From assembly GCA_937983035.1 (NCBI GenBank), contig CALKAN010000414.1, forward strand, positions 1 through 5,897: 5,897 bases of DNA, read 5' to 3'. The notes beneath the pieces were generated by a model. The model did no database searches and was not told the origin of the DNA. It saw only the letters and a program-made list of their open reading frames with translations. The position numbers were made by a program, and so were the translations under genes. Below are positions 5,771-5,897 of the stretch, piece after piece (the stretch's first letter is position 1; the number at the start of each line of letters is the position of its first letter). The stretch is from an uncultured Paenibacillaceae bacterium (GTDB taxonomy: Bacteria > Bacillota > Bacilli > Paenibacillales > CALAME01).

Positions 5771-5897
5771 ATTTGTTGATCATTTGTTGATCATTTGTTG
5801 ATCATTTGTTGTTTATTTGTTGTTTATTTGTTGTTTATTTGATGTTTATTTGATGTTTATTTGATGTTTATTTGATGTTTATTTGATGTTTATTTGA
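5771..5897. repeat. 11-bp tandem repeat array with three ordered variants, cut by the window end
   Basis: Eleven full units and six further bases are visible. Three copies of ATTTGTTGATC (5771-5803) are followed by three of ATTTGTTGTTT (5804-5836), then five of ATTTGATGTTT (5837-5891), and the array continues off the edge. Units inside a block are identical. The first and second variants differ at two positions and the second and third at one. Frequent TGA on one strand and TAA on the other exclude coding in any frame in the last block. The first block creates three TGATCA palindromes, 11 bp apart. The pattern fits growth by slippage or unequal exchange. The spacing is close to one helical turn, so repeated T-tracts could bend the DNA. 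No function can be assigned. Confidence 0.95.

Overview
The window is the conserved replication/recombination neighbourhood of a low-GC, spore-forming Firmicute. It most resembles Bacillales, probably Paenibacillaceae; that is my inference from the large Bacillus-type SRP RNA, the gene order scr ... dnaX-ebfC-recR, and protein sequences close to Bacillus RecR and EbfC as I remember them. All clearly supported genes lie on the + strand.

Layout: (1) Positions 1-400 hold the -10 element, a 271-nt SRP RNA gene (33-303) and a strong intrinsic terminator (343-399). (2) Positions 400-714 are an AT-rich leader with no credible gene. It carries a candidate sigma-H promoter overlapping a sigma-A-like promoter, a leader hairpin and a ten-T run, and ends in a Shine-Dalgarno sequence placed in a hairpin loop. 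(3) Positions 715-2127 encode a soluble PAS-PAS sensor histidine kinase with no partner regulator beside it, closed by a GC-rich terminator. In the Bacillus subtilis order scr is followed directly by dnaX, so this kinase is an insertion into the conserved block. (4) Positions 2186-2572 form a gap with an unusually long open frame on the minus strand (a doubtful small gene or remnant), a perfect 9-bp-arm inverted repeat and the probable dnaX promoter. (5) Positions 2573-5559 are a three-gene operon, dnaX-ebfC-recR, with a 16-bp perfect palindrome in the first junction and 14 bp in the second. (6) Positions 5560-5897 have no gene and end in an 11-bp tandem array of three ordered repeat variants that runs off the window.

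How the genes work together: DnaX is the clamp-loader subunit of the replicase. EbfC binds DNA, and RecR acts with RecO/RecF in loading RecA at gaps; their linkage is conserved across bacteria. The SRP RNA belongs to protein targeting and is only a positional neighbour. The kinase looks like a phosphorelay kinase of the KinA/KinE kind. A sigma-H promoter would fit an early-sporulation role, but the sequence alone does not prove this.

I see no clearly novel multi-gene system. The items most worth a second look are the kinase with its promoter region, the 11-bp array, the two dyad-symmetric sites in the replication operon, and the minus-strand frame.
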